A stretch of 64,000 nt of DNA from NCBI RefSeq assembly GCF_039537705.1, contig NZ_BAABBA010000020.1, positions 1 to 64,000 of the forward strand, written 5' to 3'. Of the stretch, positions 62,645 through 64,000 are shown piece by piece. Within the stretch, counting starts at the first letter, position 1; every line of letters begins with the position of its first letter. Below the pieces are notes generated by a model, which was given only the letters and a program-made list of their open reading frames with translations, ran no database searches and had not been told where the DNA came from. A program made the translations under genes and the position numbers. This DNA is from Georgenia daeguensis (GTDB taxonomy: Bacteria; Actinomycetota; Actinomycetes; Actinomycetales; Actinomycetaceae).

Positions 62645-62717
62645 TGCCCCCTACTGGATTCGAACCAGCGACCTTCTGCTCCGGAGGCAGACGCTCTATC
62701 CACTGAGCTAAAGGGGC
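62645..62717 (-). tRNA. tRNA-Arg (anticodon CCG)
   Basis: 73 nt. Acceptor GCCCCTT pairs with AGGGGGC (one G-T), D-stem GCTC/GAGC, anticodon stem TCTGC/GCAGA with loop CTCCGGA, T-arm GCTGG-TTCGAAT-CCAGT. Anticodon CCG reads CGG, a common Arg codon here. The 3' CCA is not encoded (the genome reads A-CCCA). argS begins 1.2 kb away on the other strand. Confidence 0.95.
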
Positions 62718-62949
62718 GCCGCTGCTGACAGCGCCTGGTGATGTTATCAGCCACGGGGACGCTGCTTCACCTCCGTGCACGCTGCGGGCCCCGTGTGTGG
62801 TGCAGGTCACCGCCGCGCCGTCCGGGCTCCCGTGCCGGGGGAGAAGTCCCCATCCCGGGGCGCCCCGGAAGGCGACGGCGGCGCGGCGGGCTGTCTAGCC
62901 TGAGCGACGGAGCGCTGGGCGTCGTGCCCGGCCGCACGAAGGGGGAGAG

Positions 62950-63813
62950 ATGGCACAGACGCCGCCCGAGGGACCAGACGAACGACTTCGCTCGAGCGGT
63001 GCACCGGGGCAGGAGCCGGGCCAGCCTCCGTACGGGCCGCCGTCGGGCCAGCCTCCGTACGGGCCGCCGTCGGGCCAGGCTCCGTACGGGTCGCCGTCGG
63101 GCCAGCCGCCGTACGGGCCGCCGCCGGGCCAGCCGCCGTACGGCCAGGCGGCTCTCGCGCCGCAGCCCGAGCGGAGGAACACCTGGCTGGTCCCCGCCAT
63201 CATCGGCCTGGCGATCGTCCTGGTGGTCGGCGCCGTCGTCTTCATGCTGACCCGCACGGGCACGGGGACCACCACCGCCGAGCCCGGCGCCGGCGCGTCC
63301 GCGACCGAGCCGGCCACGGCCCCCACGGACGGTGCCACCGCGGGAGAGGCTCCCGGCGAGGCGGCCACCGCTGCCCCGACCGAGGACACCCGCGAGGTGT
63401 CGGGCGAGCCGCTCGAACCGCGCGTGGACGCCGAGGTCGTCGGCACGAGCTTCGTCCTGAGCGACGCGGGGTGGGCCGAGCACGCCCCGGGGCTGGCCGC
63501 GGGCGCGCGGGAGGCCCTCGCGGGCACCTACACGAACGGCACGGTCGAGGTGCCGGTGACCGCCGCCGCGTTCGACAGCATCGAGGCGCAGGACTCCTAC
63601 AGCGAGCAGCTGACGGCCTCGCTGAAGGACGAGGGTGCGCAGCTGCTCTCGGACGGGCCGGTCTACCCGGACTCCACCGGCCACCACTGGGCCTACCAGC
63701 ACGCGGACGGCGCCACGACGACGGTCGTCTGGCGAACCGACGACGGCGTGGTGCTCACCCTCACCGGCGACTCCGAGGCCGTCCCGGAGATCTACTCGAA
63801 CATGCTCATCTGA
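62950..63813 (+). CDS. Membrane protein with proline-rich repeat N-terminus and small extracellular domain
   Basis: 287 aa from ATG 62950 (GGGGGAGAG upstream). Residues 22-70 are five GQPPYGPPS-type repeats, then a membrane helix at about 80-102, then a Thr/Ala/Glu-rich linker and a ~130-residue exposed domain (SFVLSDAGWAEHAPGLAAGA, HHWAYQHADGATTTVVWRTD). The family is not recognised. The proline-rich cytoplasmic tail resembles those of actinobacterial envelope proteins. Confidence 0.78.
   Translation: MAQTPPEGPDERLRSSGAPGQEPGQPPYGPPSGQPPYGPPSGQAPYGSPSGQPPYGPPPGQPPYGQAALAPQPERRNTWLVPAIIGLAIVLVVGAVVFMLTRTGTGTTTAEPGAGASATEPATAPTDGATAGEAPGEAATAAPTEDTREVSGEPLEPRVDAEVVGTSFVLSDAGWAEHAPGLAAGAREALAGTYTNGTVEVPVTAAAFDSIEAQDSYSEQLTASLKDEGAQLLSDGPVYPDSTGHHWAYQHADGATTTVVWRTDDGVVLTLTGDSEAVPEIYSNMLI
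63017..63147. repeat. 27-bp coding repeats (GQPPYGPPS)
   Basis: Five imperfect copies of a 27-bp unit (core gggccagcctccgtacgggc). Confidence 0.8.
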
Positions 63814-63829
63814 GCCGGCGGGCAGGCCA

Positions 63830-63863
63830 CCGCGGGACTCCGGCACCGGCCGGCGTCCCGCGG
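63830..63863 (+). terminator. Hairpin after the membrane protein gene
   Basis: A 9-bp stem CCGCGGGAC/GTCCCGCGG with a 16-nt internal segment that can pair further (CCGG...CCGG). Confidence 0.55.
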
Positions 63864-63925
63864 GCTGTGACGAGGGCCGCACCGCGGCGGCCGGCCTCGG
63901 ACATCACCCGGCCGCAGGCGCCTAC

Positions 63926-63931
63926 TACCCT
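63926..63931 (+). promoter_or_regulatory. -10 element (TACCCT) of argS
   Basis: TACCCT ends exactly 6 nt before the GTG at 63938, so transcription would start on the start codon itself (leaderless). Confidence 0.5.
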
Positions 63932-63937
63932 GGCCGG

Positions 63938-64000
63938 GTGACCCCAGCCGAGCTCGCCGCACTCATCCGCTCCGTCCTGCTCGAGGCCGTCGCCGCCGGC
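63938..64000 (+). CDS. argS: Arginyl-tRNA synthetase, N-terminal fragment
   Basis: 21 codons from GTG 63938 (VTPAELAALIRSVLLEAVAA) to the window end. This matches the start of actinobacterial ArgS (TPAEL-x-A-x(4)-L-x2-AV). The nearby tRNA-Arg supports the call. No catalytic motif can be seen in the fragment. Confidence 0.7.
   Translation, partial: MTPAELAALIRSVLLEAVAAG

Overview
This is a very GC-rich chromosomal window from a Gram-positive actinobacterium, most likely of the order Micrococcales. The evidence is the gene order mtrA-mtrB-lpqB-comF-hpf-secA, a mycothiol-type SigR/RsrA pair, an actinobacterial Kgd (fused 2-oxoglutarate decarboxylase/dehydrogenase), the 24-residue ribosomal protein bL37, UdgX, and many genes that look leaderless. 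I see no transposase, prophage, plasmid gene, rRNA or CRISPR array. The one RNA gene is a tRNA-Arg. Genus cannot be settled from the sequence alone.

Layout. 1-3.4 kb (minus): a membrane operon (Gly/Tyr/Gln-rich multipass protein, DUF4129, DUF4350, and the start of a probable MoxR ATPase). 3.6-7.7 kb (plus): mtrA-mtrB-lpqB, a cell-envelope two-component system. 7.8-15.4 kb (plus): comF-like, hpf, DUF72, udgX, a YcaQ-like winged-helix protein and secA. 15.5-17.4 kb (plus): a two-component flavin monooxygenase pair behind a perfect SigR-type promoter. 17.5-22.7 kb: a cluster of DUF6459, LysM membrane protein, a BldC-like HTH, a SAF (CpaB-like) protein and a CpaE/MinD-like ATPase. 22.7-31.9 kb: DUF6912, sbcD-sbcC, DUF1992, hisN, rsgA, aroA, DoxX.

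32-33.3 kb holds sigR-rsrA, with a SigR-type autoregulatory promoter, and the gene for bL37. 33.4-35.8 kb (plus) has a quinone-oxidoreductase-like protein, a DUF4097 protein and an unknown partner. 35.8-44.3 kb is an anaerobic-respiration and molybdenum-cofactor island: dmsABC, a TorD-type chaperone and a ferredoxin on the minus strand, then a CMD-family protein, DUF6457 and moaE on the plus strand, then moaD and moaA on the minus strand. 44.4-49 kb: a GDSL hydrolase and kgd. 49.3-51.8 kb: two CNNM/CorC membrane proteins. 52-53.3 kb: an M23 peptidase behind MtrA-like direct repeats. 53.5-61.1 kb: a complete branched-chain-type ABC transporter (livGF-K-HM-like), followed on the other strand by a GAF/PucR-type regulator and a 3-hydroxybutyrate dehydrogenase. 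61.2-64 kb: GDPD, TetR, tRNA-Arg(CCG), a secreted or membrane protein and the first 21 codons of argS.

Connections within the window. MtrAB probably controls cell-wall enzymes such as the M23 peptidase. SigR probably controls its own operon and the flavin monooxygenase pair. The Moco genes supply the cofactor for the DMSO-type reductase. The ABC transporter, regulator and hydroxybutyrate dehydrogenase look like one catabolic unit. These links are inferences from motifs and gene order.
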